NCBI RefSeq assembly: GCF_900142625.1 | Contig: NZ_FRBN01000004.1 | Location: 124,001 to 188,000, forward strand | From: Roseovarius marisflavi | Lineage (GTDB): Bacteria > Pseudomonadota > Alphaproteobacteria > Rhodobacterales > Rhodobacteraceae | Length of the DNA: 64,000 nt | Reading direction: 5' to 3' | Part shown: positions 18,103-26,981 of the stretch, in pieces | Position numbering within the stretch: the stretch's first letter is position 1 | Layout of the letters: the number at the start of each line of letters is the position of its first letter | The notes under the pieces: model-generated | What the model saw: only the letters and a program-made list of their open reading frames with translations | What the model was told of the DNA's origin: nothing | Database searches by the model: none | Position numbers and translations under genes: made by a program

Positions 18103-18131
18103 AGGGGCGGGCGGTTGCCTGCCCCTTTTTT
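18103..18131 (+). terminator. Rho-independent terminator of gabT
   Basis: A 10-bp stem (18103-18112 with 18117-18126, one G-U pair) closes a GGTT loop and is followed by a T6 run, 20 bp after the gabT stop. It also faces the end of the convergent FMN-binding gene, which stops at 18154. Confidence 0.85.
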
Positions 18132-18153
18132 GTGTCTCTGCCCATGTTTGGGA

Positions 18154-19767
18154 TCAGTCGACAGGCGCAAACTGATCCGCTTTGGCGCGGGCCCATCTTG
18201 TGCGATAGCCACCCGGATCTTCCTTGCCGTCCTTCAGCAAAAAGCCGACCGGCAGGATCGAATAGGCCTCATCGCCGGTGACCATCTGCGCATCGCTCTG
18301 CCGGATCATAAGGTGACGTGGCAAAAACTCGCCCGGATTGGACAGGCCGGCTGCGCCGGTCATTTCGCCCAAAGCCGCCAGCGTATTGCGGTGAAAATTT
18401 GCGACGCGCTTGCTTTTTCCGACCGGATCAAGCGCGCGTTGGCGCAGCGGGTCCTGGGTGGCGACCCCGACGGGGCAATGGTTGGTATGACAGGCCTGCG
18501 CCTGGATACAGCCGATGGCAAACATATAGCCGCGCGCCGAATTGCACCAATCCGCCCCAAGCGCGAGGGCGCGGGCAATATCAAAGGCCGAGACGATCTT
18601 GCCCGCCGCCCCAATCTTGACCTGATCACGCAGCCCTGCGCCGCGCAGGGTGTTGTGCACAAAGGTCAGCCCCTCGACCATCGGCATGCCGATGTGATTG
18701 GCAAATTCCAGCGGCGCGGCGCCGGTGCCGCCCTCGGTCCCGTCAACCACGATGAAATCAGGGGTGAATTTGGTTTCGATCATCGCCTTGACCATGCACA
18801 TGAATTCGCGCCGGTGGCCGATGCAAAGCTTGAAGCCCACCGGCTTGCCGCCGGATCTCTCGCGCAAAAGCGCGAGGAACTGCATCATCTCGATCGGGGT
18901 GGAAAAGGCGGAATGCGAGGCCGGTGATACACAATCCTGTCCCATCGGCACGCCGCGCGCCTCGGCGATCTCGGGGCTTATTTTCGAGGCGGGCAACATG
19001 CCGCCATGGCCCGGCTTGGCCCCCTGGCTTAGCTTGACCTCGATCATCTTGATTTGCGGGCTTGCGGCCTGTTCAGAAAAACGGTCGGCGTTAAAGGTAC
19101 CATCATCATTGCGACAGCCGAAATAACCCGAGCCGACCTCGTAAATCAGATCGCCGCCGCCCTCGCGGTGATAGCGGCTTACCCCGCCCTCGCCGGTGTC
19201 ATGGGCAAAGCCGCCAATCTTTGCGCCGGTGTTCAGCGCCAGAATGGCATTGGCCGACAGCGCGCCAAAGCTCATGGCGGAGATGTTGTAGATCGAGGCA
19301 TCGTAGGGCTGGGCACAGTCGGGCCCGCCGATGCGCACGCGGAAATCGGTATCCTCAAGATGTTTCGGCATCACCGAATGCGTGACCCAGGAATAGCCCG
19401 CATCATAGACCCGCATCCGCGTACCAAAGGGCCGTTTGTCCTCCATCCCCTTGGCGCGCTGATAAACAAGCGAGCGGGCGTCGCGGCTAAAGGGTTCTTC
19501 GTCCTGATCGCTTTCAATCAGGTACTGGCGGATTTCGGGGCGGATACCCTCGAACAGAAACCGCATATGCCCGATCACCGGATAATTGCGCAGGATTGAA
19601 TGGCTGTTCTGGGTCACATCCAGAACACCAAGCGCAGTCAGCCCCGCGAAAAATACCAGCGGAATTAGCATCCAGATCGACCAGAACAGGCCAATGAGGG
19701 ACACAAATGCCAAAAGCCCCGATAGCGCAAAGGCCGCAAAGCGCCCCATTTCATTCATCTTCGGCAT
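18154..19767 (-). CDS. FMN-binding glutamate-synthase-family protein with N-terminal membrane anchor
   Basis: 537 residues. Two hydrophobic helices near the N-terminus (about 10-55, including LSGLLAFVSLIGLFWSIWML) precede a complete glutamate synthase central/FMN domain with ISAMSFGALSANAILALNTG, a KLSQGAKPGHGGMLPASKIS loop, VDGTEGGTGAAPLEFANHIG and ALGADWCNSARGYMFAIGCI with the downstream Cys pattern (CIQAQACHTNHCPVG) of the 3Fe-4S site. It lacks the N-terminal amidotransferase and the C-terminal GXGXG domains of GltB, so it cannot make glutamate from glutamine alone. Stand-alone proteins of this form are widespread and uncharacterised. It is alone, not in an operon. Confidence 0.88.
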   Translation of the reverse strand: MPKMNEMGRFAAFALSGLLAFVSLIGLFWSIWMLIPLVFFAGLTALGVLDVTQNSHSILRNYPVIGHMRFLFEGIRPEIRQYLIESDQDEEPFSRDARSLVYQRAKGMEDKRPFGTRMRVYDAGYSWVTHSVMPKHLEDTDFRVRIGGPDCAQPYDASIYNISAMSFGALSANAILALNTGAKIGGFAHDTGEGGVSRYHREGGGDLIYEVGSGYFGCRNDDGTFNADRFSEQAASPQIKMIEVKLSQGAKPGHGGMLPASKISPEIAEARGVPMGQDCVSPASHSAFSTPIEMMQFLALLRERSGGKPVGFKLCIGHRREFMCMVKAMIETKFTPDFIVVDGTEGGTGAAPLEFANHIGMPMVEGLTFVHNTLRGAGLRDQVKIGAAGKIVSAFDIARALALGADWCNSARGYMFAIGCIQAQACHTNHCPVGVATQDPLRQRALDPVGKSKRVANFHRNTLAALGEMTGAAGLSNPGEFLPRHLMIRQSDAQMVTGDEAYSILPVGFLLKDGKEDPGGYRTRWARAKADQFAPVD

Positions 19768-19823
19768 GTGGTCGTCCTTTCGAGTTTCGCGTACCTATAC
19801 AACGACAAGTCTGAATTTTTGCC

Positions 19824-21206
19824 TTACTGCAACAATAACGGCATCATGAGCGAAGCGAGGCTCAGAACCAAAAAGAATCCGGCCATATCGGTGATTGTTG
19901 TCAAAAGCGGGCCACTGGCGACCGCCGGATCCTGGCCGACGCGCTTGAGAAGAAGCGGCACGACCCCGCCAATCGACACCGCAATCAGCGTGTTGAGCGC
20001 AAGCGCAAGACCGATGACAAGACCAAGGTAGGGGTTTCCTTTCCAGGCCCAACAGACAAGCCCGATGAGAATACCAAGCACGATCCCGTTGATCACCCCG
20101 ACAGAAACTTCTTTCATCCAGACCCGCATCGCATCTTTTGGCCGCACAAGACCAAGGGACAGTTCGCGCATGGTCACGCCGACCGCCTGATTTCCCGAAC
20201 AGCCGCTCATGTCCGACACCATCGGCAGGAACACGGCGATGGCAATGACGGCGGCGAGGGTTTCTTCATAGGCGGAAATCACGCTGGCCGCGATGATGTT
20301 CAGCACGATATTGGCCGACAGCCAGGCAAGACGACGCCGCGAGCGGATCGCCAGCGGCATGGTGCGAAGCTCGTCCCCGACGATCCCTTGCAGGCGCAGG
20401 TTATCGCCCTCGGCGCGCGCAAGAATGGCGGCATCGACCGCGGTGCGAGAGATCACGCCGACCAGGGCCTTGGCCTCGTCGACAACCGGGAAACCAAGAA
20501 AATCATAGTCGTTGAACAGGTCCTGAAGCGTATCAAGCGAGGCCTGCGCATCCACCGTGAGCGGCGTCACCATGATGTCTTCAAGTTTGGCGCTGCGCTT
20601 GGCCGTCAACAGCCCGCGCAATGACACAACGCCGACCGGATGACCCAACTCATCGACGATATAGGGGTGCTGCCCGTGATAGCGTTCAAGGTCTTCGTCG
20701 TCACTGGCGAGGCTGCGCAAAACCGCGCCAACCGTCTGGTTCGGGCGGAACTGAAAGGCATCCGCCAGCATCAGACCACCGGCAGTACCGGCATCATATT
20801 CGGCCAGGCGGCGCACCCCGGCGGCGTCTTCCGGGTCAAGCCCGGCCAGAATCGCATCGGCATCTTCCTGGTCAAGCTCGGCCAGAACATCGGCCTGAAC
20901 GTCCGAATCAAGTTCGTCGAAAATTTCAACCGCCCTGGCCGTTTCCTGGCCTTCGATCAGCTCGCCGGCAAGTTCAAGGGGGGCTTCGTCAATCAACTGC
21001 GAGGCCATTTCAGGCGAGAGCAAAGCGATCAGCGCGTCCCGTTCCGTGTGCGAAAACGTCAACACTTCGCGCAGGGCTTCGCTAATGGTTACGCTGTCAA
21101 GAAGCGTGTCAAGCCGGTCACCGTCAGCGGCATCAAAGGCGGCCCTAACATCATCGGAAATATCAATATTTTCAATTATTTCGTTGTCAATCAGGGGGGC
21201 ATCCAT
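19824..21206 (-). CDS. mgtE: Magnesium transporter MgtE
   Basis: 460 residues from ATG 21206; earlier frame-open codons up to 21290 lack family similarity. The order is the MgtE one: N-terminal helical domain (ALREVLTFSHTERDALIALL to EDAAGVRRLAEYDAGTAGGL), a CBS pair (about 150-270), then five membrane helices with PMVSDMSGCSGNQAVGVTMR, the conserved cytoplasmic-loop and pore signature, and GLALALNTLIAVSIGGVVPL. It is a homodimeric Mg2+ channel gated by cytosolic Mg2+ through the N and CBS domains. No Mg2+-responsive leader was recognised upstream. Confidence 0.95.
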   Translation of the reverse strand: MDAPLIDNEIIENIDISDDVRAAFDAADGDRLDTLLDSVTISEALREVLTFSHTERDALIALLSPEMASQLIDEAPLELAGELIEGQETARAVEIFDELDSDVQADVLAELDQEDADAILAGLDPEDAAGVRRLAEYDAGTAGGLMLADAFQFRPNQTVGAVLRSLASDDEDLERYHGQHPYIVDELGHPVGVVSLRGLLTAKRSAKLEDIMVTPLTVDAQASLDTLQDLFNDYDFLGFPVVDEAKALVGVISRTAVDAAILARAEGDNLRLQGIVGDELRTMPLAIRSRRRLAWLSANIVLNIIAASVISAYEETLAAVIAIAVFLPMVSDMSGCSGNQAVGVTMRELSLGLVRPKDAMRVWMKEVSVGVINGIVLGILIGLVCWAWKGNPYLGLVIGLALALNTLIAVSIGGVVPLLLKRVGQDPAVASGPLLTTITDMAGFFLVLSLASLMMPLLLQ

Positions 21207-21604
21207 GATGAGTTTCCTTGTTGGTGCGTGCCATCTTGCGGCCTGTTGAGACGGGTAATTCTGCGATCTGTCATCGCATTCCCTGATCATGGCTTTGTGC
21301 CACTTTAACGAGCAGTTGTTAACTGTCGGCGACGCCGTCTTGGTTTTTCCAGCATATATAACTTGATCAAAATATTAAACACTACTAGCCTCTTGATAAG
21401 AAGCGAAAACAATGCAGACTGGTTATGTCGGACAGGAATGAGACGCGGAAAGACCGCATGAACGGGCTCCCTGTCCAAACGCAATTTTACGCTCGCGAGC
21501 CTGTGACGTGCGACATATCGCACCCAAGTTCCGATCAAATACGAAAATGAACGAGACCATCCTTGAAGGGTGGCAATCCTAATCAAGACAACCGGGAGAA
21601 CACT
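21207..21604. other. 398-bp intergenic region with divergent promoters (mgtE left, TAXI-TRAP right)
   Basis: No gene is supported here. The stretch 21345-21410 is markedly AT-rich (for example TTGATCAAAATATTAAACAC) against a GC-rich background and is the likeliest promoter zone. The frame open on the minus strand across 21305-21769 covers mostly the signal-peptide region of the next gene and is not protein-like. A GGGAGAA ribosome site lies just before 21605. Confidence 0.5.
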
Positions 21605-22561
21605 ATGAAGATTTTCAAATCTCTTGCCTTTGCCGGCGCCATGTTGGCCGGTACAGCAAGCTTCGCACAAGAAAAATTCATCACCATCGGAACCGGCGGC
21701 CAGACCGGCGTTTACTTTGTGGTTGGCCAGTCGATTTGCCGCCTTGTGAACCGCGGCTCGGCGGATCACGGGCTTAAATGCACCGCGCCGTCAACCGGCG
21801 GCTCGATCGCCAATATCAACGCCATCCAGGCGGGCGACATGGATATGGGCGTGGCCCAGTCCGACTGGCAGTACCACGCTTATAACGGCACCTCTGAATT
21901 CGAGGGCAAGGCCTTTACCGACGAACGCGCGGTGTTCTCGGTGCATGGCGAACCTTTCACGGTCATTGCGCGTGCGGATTCCGGGATCAAAACCTTTGCC
22001 GATCTCAAGGGCAAGCGCGTGAACATCGGCAACCCCGGCTCGGGTCAGTATGCCACCATGCAGGTCGTGATGAACGCGCTTGGCTGGACAATGGACGATT
22101 TCGCCCTCGCCTCGGAACTCAAGCCCGCAGAACAGGCCGCCGCGCTTGGCGACAACAAGGTTGACGCGATCATCTATACGGTTGGCCATCCCAATGGCTC
22201 GATCCAAGAGGCCGTTTCGACCGTCGATGCGGTTCTGGTTCCTGTGACCGGCCCCGAGATCGACAAGCTGATCGCCGACAATCCGTTCTATGCTGCGGCC
22301 ACTGTGCCCGGCGGCATGTATGACGGCTCGCCCGAGGACACCCATACCTTTGGTGTGAAGGCGACCTTCGTGACCTCGGCCACGGTGGATGACGATGTCG
22401 TCTATGAGGTTGTGAAGGCGGTTTTCGATAACTTCGACCGCTTCAAGCGCCTGCACCCGGCGTTCGAGAACCTGAAAGAAGAAGACATGATCAGCGCCGG
22501 CCTCTCGGCCCCTCTGCATGACGGTGCGGTCCGCTATTACAAAGAGCGTGGCTGGAAGTAA
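21605..22561 (+). CDS. TRAP transporter substrate-binding protein, TAXI family
   Basis: 318 residues from ATG 21605 (GGGAGAACACT before it). A signal peptide (MKIFKSLAFAGAMLAGTASF, cleaved near AQ) leads into the TAXI hallmark ITIGTGGQTGVYFVVGQSIC, then CTAPSTGGSIANINAIQAGD and LKGKRVNIGNPGSGQYATMQ. TAXI proteins bind glutamate, glutamine, 2-oxoglutarate or related compounds in the periplasm and pair with a fused DctQM permease, encoded next. A strong stem-loop separates the two. The ligand is probably the substrate for the hydrolase/decarboxylase/ligase genes that follow. Confidence 0.94.
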   Translation: MKIFKSLAFAGAMLAGTASFAQEKFITIGTGGQTGVYFVVGQSICRLVNRGSADHGLKCTAPSTGGSIANINAIQAGDMDMGVAQSDWQYHAYNGTSEFEGKAFTDERAVFSVHGEPFTVIARADSGIKTFADLKGKRVNIGNPGSGQYATMQVVMNALGWTMDDFALASELKPAEQAAALGDNKVDAIIYTVGHPNGSIQEAVSTVDAVLVPVTGPEIDKLIADNPFYAAATVPGGMYDGSPEDTHTFGVKATFVTSATVDDDVVYEVVKAVFDNFDRFKRLHPAFENLKEEDMISAGLSAPLHDGAVRYYKERGWK

Positions 22562-22589
22562 GGCGCCTCGCCTTTCGGCACCTGAAAAA

Positions 22590-22619
22590 TCGGTGCGGCA
22601 AGAGGGCTTGTCGCACCGA
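22590..22619 (+). terminator. Stem-loop between TAXI binding protein and fused permease genes
   Basis: TCGGTGCGGCAA (22590-22601) pairs with TTGTCGCACCGA (22608-22619), 12 bp with a single G-U wobble and a 6-nt loop. No T run follows. It sits 28 bp behind the binding-protein stop and 51 bp before the permease start, the same placement as the hairpin in the DctPQM operon. It probably tunes the ratio of binding protein to permease. Confidence 0.5.
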
Positions 22620-22670
22620 CCTTGAGACACAGCAATCAAGCGCCTGAAAAACGGGCCGCGGGGGACTGAC

Positions 22671-25421
22671 ATGTCGGACAATCCAAACCAACAGCAAACC
22701 AAAGATCGTGGCGGGCTATCGCAGGAAGAACTCGACGCGCTGGTTGCCTCCTCTGATACGGGTGGGCGCGGGACGACGGGTACAGTCGGCATCTTTTTGA
22801 CCTGCGTCGCGCTTGCCTGGTCGCTGTTTCAGCTTTGGATTGCCTCGCCGATCCCGTTTATCGTCGGCTGGGGCGTGTTCAACGACACCGAGAGCCGGTC
22901 GATTCACCTGGCCTTTGCCATTTTTCTTGCTTTCGCGGCCTTTCCGGCGGCGCGCACCAAGTTCCAGCTTGGGCTTGGCGTTGTCGTACCGGTGGTTCTG
23001 GCTTTTCTGTTCATGGTCGGTGCCAAAGATGACACCTCGACATGGTGGATTCCGCTAATCGCGATAGCTCTTGTCGCGGCGATCCTGCTTGGCTCGCCAA
23101 AGGACAAGGTGCCGGCCTGGGAATGGGCAATGGCGGTTGTTGGCGCCATGGCCGCGCTATATCTCTATGTCTATTATCGTGATATTTCCGGCCGCGTCGG
23201 CGCGCCGATCCTTCAGGATTTCGTCGTTGCCGTGATCGGCTTGATGCTGTTGCTAGAGGCCACGCGCCGCGCGCTTGGGCCCGCCTTGATGATCGTCGCT
23301 TCGGTCTTTCTCGTCTATACCGTGCTTGGCCCCTATATGCCCGGCATCATCGCCCATAAAGGTAATAGCCTGTCGGAAATCGTGAACCACCAGTGGATCA
23401 CCACAGAGGGCGTGTTCGGCATCGCCTTGGGCGTCTCGACTTCCTTCGTGTTCCTGTTCGTTCTGTTCGGCTCGCTGCTCGACCGGGCAGGGGCGGGCAA
23501 CTATTTCATTCAGGTCGCCTTTAGCCTGATGGGTCACATGAAGGGCGGCCCCGCCAAGGCGGCGGTGGTGTCTTCGGCGATGACCGGCCTTATCTCGGGC
23601 TCGTCGATTGCCAACGTGGTGACCACCGGCACCTTTACCATTCCGCTGATGAAAAAGGTCGGCTTCAGCTCGGAAAAGGCCGGCGCTGTCGAGGTTGCCA
23701 GCTCTGTCAACGGCCAGATCATGCCACCGGTGATGGGGGCGGCGGCGTTCCTTATGGTGGAATATGTAGGCATTCCCTATTTCGACGTGGTCAAACACGC
23801 CTTTTTGCCTGCCGTGATCAGCTATATCGCGCTGGTCTATATCGTGCATCTTGAGGCGCTTAAGGCCGGCATGGAGGGTCTTCCGCGCGCCTATACGCCC
23901 AAACCCATCGTGCAGCGCCTGATCGGCATTGCCTTTACCATCGCCGCGATCTGCGCGATTTCCTTTGCGGTTTATTATGGCATGGGCTGGATTCGCCCGG
24001 CGTTTCCGAATGCGGCGGGTTATATCATCTTCGCCTTCATCTCGCTGGTCTATATCGCCCTGCTTTATGTCGCCTCAAAAGAAGAGCCGCTTGAGCTTGA
24101 CGATCCCAATGCGCCGGTGACCGCGCTTCCGCTGCCGGGGCCGACGGTTCGTTCGGGGCTGCATTTCATCCTGCCGGTTGTGGTTCTGGTCTGGGCGCTG
24201 ATGGTGGATCGCCTGTCGCCGGGTCTGTCGGCCTTCTGGGCGACCGCCTATATGGTGTTCATCCTGCTGACCCAACGCCCGCTGACCGCGATCATGCGCG
24301 GCGAGGGCAAGCTTGGCGGCGCGCTCAAAGAAGGTTTGACCGATCTGATCGACGGCCTTGAAACCGGCGCGCGCAACATGATCGGTATCGGCATTGCCAC
24401 CGCGACCGCCGGTATCATCGTCGGCGCCGTAAGCCAGACCGGCGTCGGCTCGGCGCTTGCCGATGTGGTCGAGGTTCTGTCCGGCGGCAATATCCTTGCC
24501 ATCCTGTTCCTGACCGCAATCCTGTCGCTGATCCTTGGCATGGGCCTGCCGACCACGGCGAACTATATCGTTGTCTCGGCGCTTTTGGCCCCCGTCATCG
24601 TGACCCTTGGCCAGCAGAACGGCCTTATCGTGCCGCTGATCGCCGTGCATCTCTTTGTGTTCTATTTCGGGATCATGGCCGATGTGACGCCGCCCGTCGG
24701 CCTTGCAAGCTTTGCCGCCGCCGCCGTGTCGGGCGGCGATCCGATCAAGACCGGGGTTGTGGCGTTCTTTTACTCGCTGCGCACCGCCGCCCTTCCATTC
24801 CTGTTCATCTTCAATACCGAGCTGTTGCTGATAGATGTGACATGGATTCAGGGGATATTTGTCTTTATTGTCGCGACAATTGCCATGCTCTTGTTTGCGG
24901 CGGCAACGCAGGGGTGGTTCATCGCCAGAAACCGTATCTACGAAACTCTGGCGCTGCTGCTGATCGCCTTTACACTGTTCCGTCCGGGGTTCTGGATGGA
25001 TATGGTCGCGCCGCCCTATAGCGAGGAAAACCCGACCGAGATTGCCGCCGCTGCGATGGCAACGCCGGTTGGCGAGGACCTGCGGCTTCGGGTGGCAGGG
25101 GTGAATGATCTTGGTGACCCGATCGAATTTGTCGCCGTCCTGCCGATCAAGGAGGGCGCAACCGGTGAAGAACGGCTGCAAAACGCCGGTCTGGCGTTCC
25201 GTAACGAAGGCGATACACTGGTGATCGACGACGTCGCCTTTGGCAGCGCCGGGGCAACGGCCGGTCTTGACTGGGATCAGGAAGTGTTGCGCGTGCTGCG
25301 CCCGGTGGGTCAGCCAAGCAAATACCTGATGTTCATTCCCGCGCTCTTGCTCTTGGGCTTTGTCGTGTTCCTTCAGCGGGGCCGCAACGCGCGCGCGCCG
25401 CGCAAACCCGCCGCCGCCTGA
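22671..25421 (+). CDS. TRAP transporter permease, DctQM (4TM/12TM) fusion with C-terminal DUF3394
   Basis: 916 residues. After a short cytoplasmic N-terminus the protein has an N-terminal DctQ-like four-helix part, then a DctM-like multi-helix body containing GSLLDRAGAGNYFIQVAFSL, MTGLISGSSIANVVTTGTFT, GLPTTANYIVVSALLAPVIV and FYFGIMADVTPPVGLASFAA. The last ~130 residues form a soluble beta-rich DUF3394 domain (LRVAGVNDLGDPIEFVAVLP) followed by a final helix and a basic tail. This is the standard partner of TAXI binding proteins. The universal stress protein gene follows 11 bp later with a GGAGAGA ribosome site, so both are co-transcribed. Confidence 0.94.
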   Translation: MSDNPNQQQTKDRGGLSQEELDALVASSDTGGRGTTGTVGIFLTCVALAWSLFQLWIASPIPFIVGWGVFNDTESRSIHLAFAIFLAFAAFPAARTKFQLGLGVVVPVVLAFLFMVGAKDDTSTWWIPLIAIALVAAILLGSPKDKVPAWEWAMAVVGAMAALYLYVYYRDISGRVGAPILQDFVVAVIGLMLLLEATRRALGPALMIVASVFLVYTVLGPYMPGIIAHKGNSLSEIVNHQWITTEGVFGIALGVSTSFVFLFVLFGSLLDRAGAGNYFIQVAFSLMGHMKGGPAKAAVVSSAMTGLISGSSIANVVTTGTFTIPLMKKVGFSSEKAGAVEVASSVNGQIMPPVMGAAAFLMVEYVGIPYFDVVKHAFLPAVISYIALVYIVHLEALKAGMEGLPRAYTPKPIVQRLIGIAFTIAAICAISFAVYYGMGWIRPAFPNAAGYIIFAFISLVYIALLYVASKEEPLELDDPNAPVTALPLPGPTVRSGLHFILPVVVLVWALMVDRLSPGLSAFWATAYMVFILLTQRPLTAIMRGEGKLGGALKEGLTDLIDGLETGARNMIGIGIATATAGIIVGAVSQTGVGSALADVVEVLSGGNILAILFLTAILSLILGMGLPTTANYIVVSALLAPVIVTLGQQNGLIVPLIAVHLFVFYFGIMADVTPPVGLASFAAAAVSGGDPIKTGVVAFFYSLRTAALPFLFIFNTELLLIDVTWIQGIFVFIVATIAMLLFAAATQGWFIARNRIYETLALLLIAFTLFRPGFWMDMVAPPYSEENPTEIAAAAMATPVGEDLRLRVAGVNDLGDPIEFVAVLPIKEGATGEERLQNAGLAFRNEGDTLVIDDVAFGSAGATAGLDWDQEVLRVLRPVGQPSKYLMFIPALLLLGFVVFLQRGRNARAPRKPAAA

Positions 25422-25432
25422 GGAGAGAGAGA

Positions 25433-25864
25433 ATGTTCAATACCATCCTGCTCACGATTGATCTTAACGCGCCGGCGTCTTGGAAAATGGCCCTGCCACA
25501 GGCGATAGAGCTTGTGCGCGCCTCAAAGGGCAAATTGCATATCATGTCGGTGGTCCCCGATATGGGCACGCCGCTTGTCGAAGGGTTCTTTCCCGAGGAT
25601 TTCGAGGCCAAGGCCGTCGCCGCCGCAAGCGAGGCCCTGAATACGCTGGTTTCCGCCGAGGTTCCGGAAGATGTGGACGTCAAGCAACACCTGGCATTTG
25701 GCAAGATTCACAAGAAAGTTCTCAAGGTTATTGATGAAATCAACTGTGATCTCGTGATCATGGCCTCACCCAAGCCCGACCGGGTACGGGAGTTTCTTGT
25801 CGGCTCGAATGCGGATAGGATCGTGCGCAGATCACCTGTTTCCGTTCTGGTGGTAAGGGCGTAA
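25433..25864 (+). CDS. Universal stress protein (UspA family), TRAP-associated
   Basis: 143 residues. The start MFNTILLTIDLNAPASWKMA and the end VGSNADRIVRRSPVSVLVVR are typical; the GSNADRIVRRS stretch corresponds to the G-2x-G-9x-G-(S/T) ATP-binding motif in a slightly reduced form. USPs encoded directly behind TRAP permeases, such as TeaD in the Halomonas TeaABC ectoine transporter, bind ATP and modulate uptake. A similar role is likely here because it lies 11 bp behind the TAXI permease. Confidence 0.88.
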   Translation: MFNTILLTIDLNAPASWKMALPQAIELVRASKGKLHIMSVVPDMGTPLVEGFFPEDFEAKAVAAASEALNTLVSAEVPEDVDVKQHLAFGKIHKKVLKVIDEINCDLVIMASPKPDRVREFLVGSNADRIVRRSPVSVLVVRA

Positions 25865-25932
25865 TAGGTGGTCAAAGCAGAGAATCCTTGCGCCCGATCC
25901 GGGCCGCTCTGCCAGCACGGAGAGCTGACACT

Positions 25933-26907
25933 ATGACCCCTTTCGCAATTGCTGGCGTACAAATGTACGTCAACGCCCTGCAGCCCAATGTCGATGGCAT
26001 GCTTCACCGTCTTGACGTGCTTATGGCGCGGTTTCCCTGGACACAGATGGTGATGTTCAGCGAACTTTCGCCGTTTGGCCCGCTCGACAAATATGCCCTG
26101 CCTCATGAAAACGACGTGATCGACCAATTCTGCGAGGCGGCGCGGCGCTATAAGGTCTGGCTTATTCCCGGCTCGATGTTCCTGACCTCGCCGGTCGATG
26201 GCCGGATTTACAACACCGCGCTGGTGATCAACCCCGATGGCGAGGTGATCCGGCGCTATGCCAAGATGTTCCCGTTCCTGCCCTACGAGGCGGGGATCGC
26301 GGCGGGCACCGAATTCTGCGTCTTTGATGTGCCGGATGTGGGCCGCTTTGGCCTGTCGATCTGTTATGACATGTGGTTCCCGGAAACCACCCGCGAGCTG
26401 ACCAGTCAGGGGGTCGAGGTTCTGCTTCATCCGGTTCTGACCGGCACCACCGACCGCGACGCAGAGCTGGCCATCGCGCGCGCCACGGCGGCGCAGTTTC
26501 AGTGCTATGTGTTTGACGTGAACGGCCTTGGTGCCGGCGGCGTCGGCAAATCGCTGGTGGTCGATCCGACCTCTCTGGTGCTACACCAGTCGGCCGGTCA
26601 AGAGGACATGTTCCCGATTGAGGTCGATCTTTCGATGGTGCGCCGCCAACGCGAAACCGGTATGAAGGGTCTGGGCCAGGTGCTCAAGAGCTTCCGTGAC
26701 CGCTCGGTTGATTTCTCGGTTTACGATCGCACCAGCACAACCAACGACTATCTTAAAACACTCGGGCCGCTTGAAATCCCACAACAGGGATCACGTGCCG
26801 GATTGCATGTGGACGTGCCCGCCGATGCCGAAGCCGAAGAGCGCAATCACAAGCGCGCTCTTGGGTATGGAACCACCCCTTTCGAGGGCAGAACAACAGT
26901 CGGCTAG
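25933..26907 (+). CDS. Carbon-nitrogen hydrolase (nitrilase superfamily)
   Basis: 324 residues from ATG 25933. The catalytic triad is complete: E44 in MFSELSPFGP, K111 in RRYAKMFPFLPYEAG and C144 in GLSICYDMWFPE. The family hydrolyses amides, N-carbamoyl groups or nitriles; N-carbamoylputrescine amidase and omega-amidase belong to it. The C-terminal ~60 residues (after RSVDFSVYD) extend beyond the catalytic core. It is the first enzyme behind the TAXI transporter and USP, followed after 74 bp by the decarboxylase. A short hairpin (CAGGGGC/GCCCCTG, 26920-26938) lies in that gap. The substrate is unknown. Confidence 0.9.
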   Translation: MTPFAIAGVQMYVNALQPNVDGMLHRLDVLMARFPWTQMVMFSELSPFGPLDKYALPHENDVIDQFCEAARRYKVWLIPGSMFLTSPVDGRIYNTALVINPDGEVIRRYAKMFPFLPYEAGIAAGTEFCVFDVPDVGRFGLSICYDMWFPETTRELTSQGVEVLLHPVLTGTTDRDAELAIARATAAQFQCYVFDVNGLGAGGVGKSLVVDPTSLVLHQSAGQEDMFPIEVDLSMVRRQRETGMKGLGQVLKSFRDRSVDFSVYDRTSTTNDYLKTLGPLEIPQQGSRAGLHVDVPADAEAEERNHKRALGYGTTPFEGRTTVG

Positions 26908-26981
26908 AACGCAGGACCGCAGGGGCCCTGTGCCCCTGATCCGTTGATCGCGTTCCGGCCCAATAAGCGGGAGAATGATTG

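Noticed and set aside
16677-18212. Minus-strand open frame of 511 codons opposite gabT
   Set aside because: It mirrors gabT in the antisense frame that stays open in GC-rich genes with strong third-position bias; composition is rich in His, Arg and Gln, with no domain or ribosome site.
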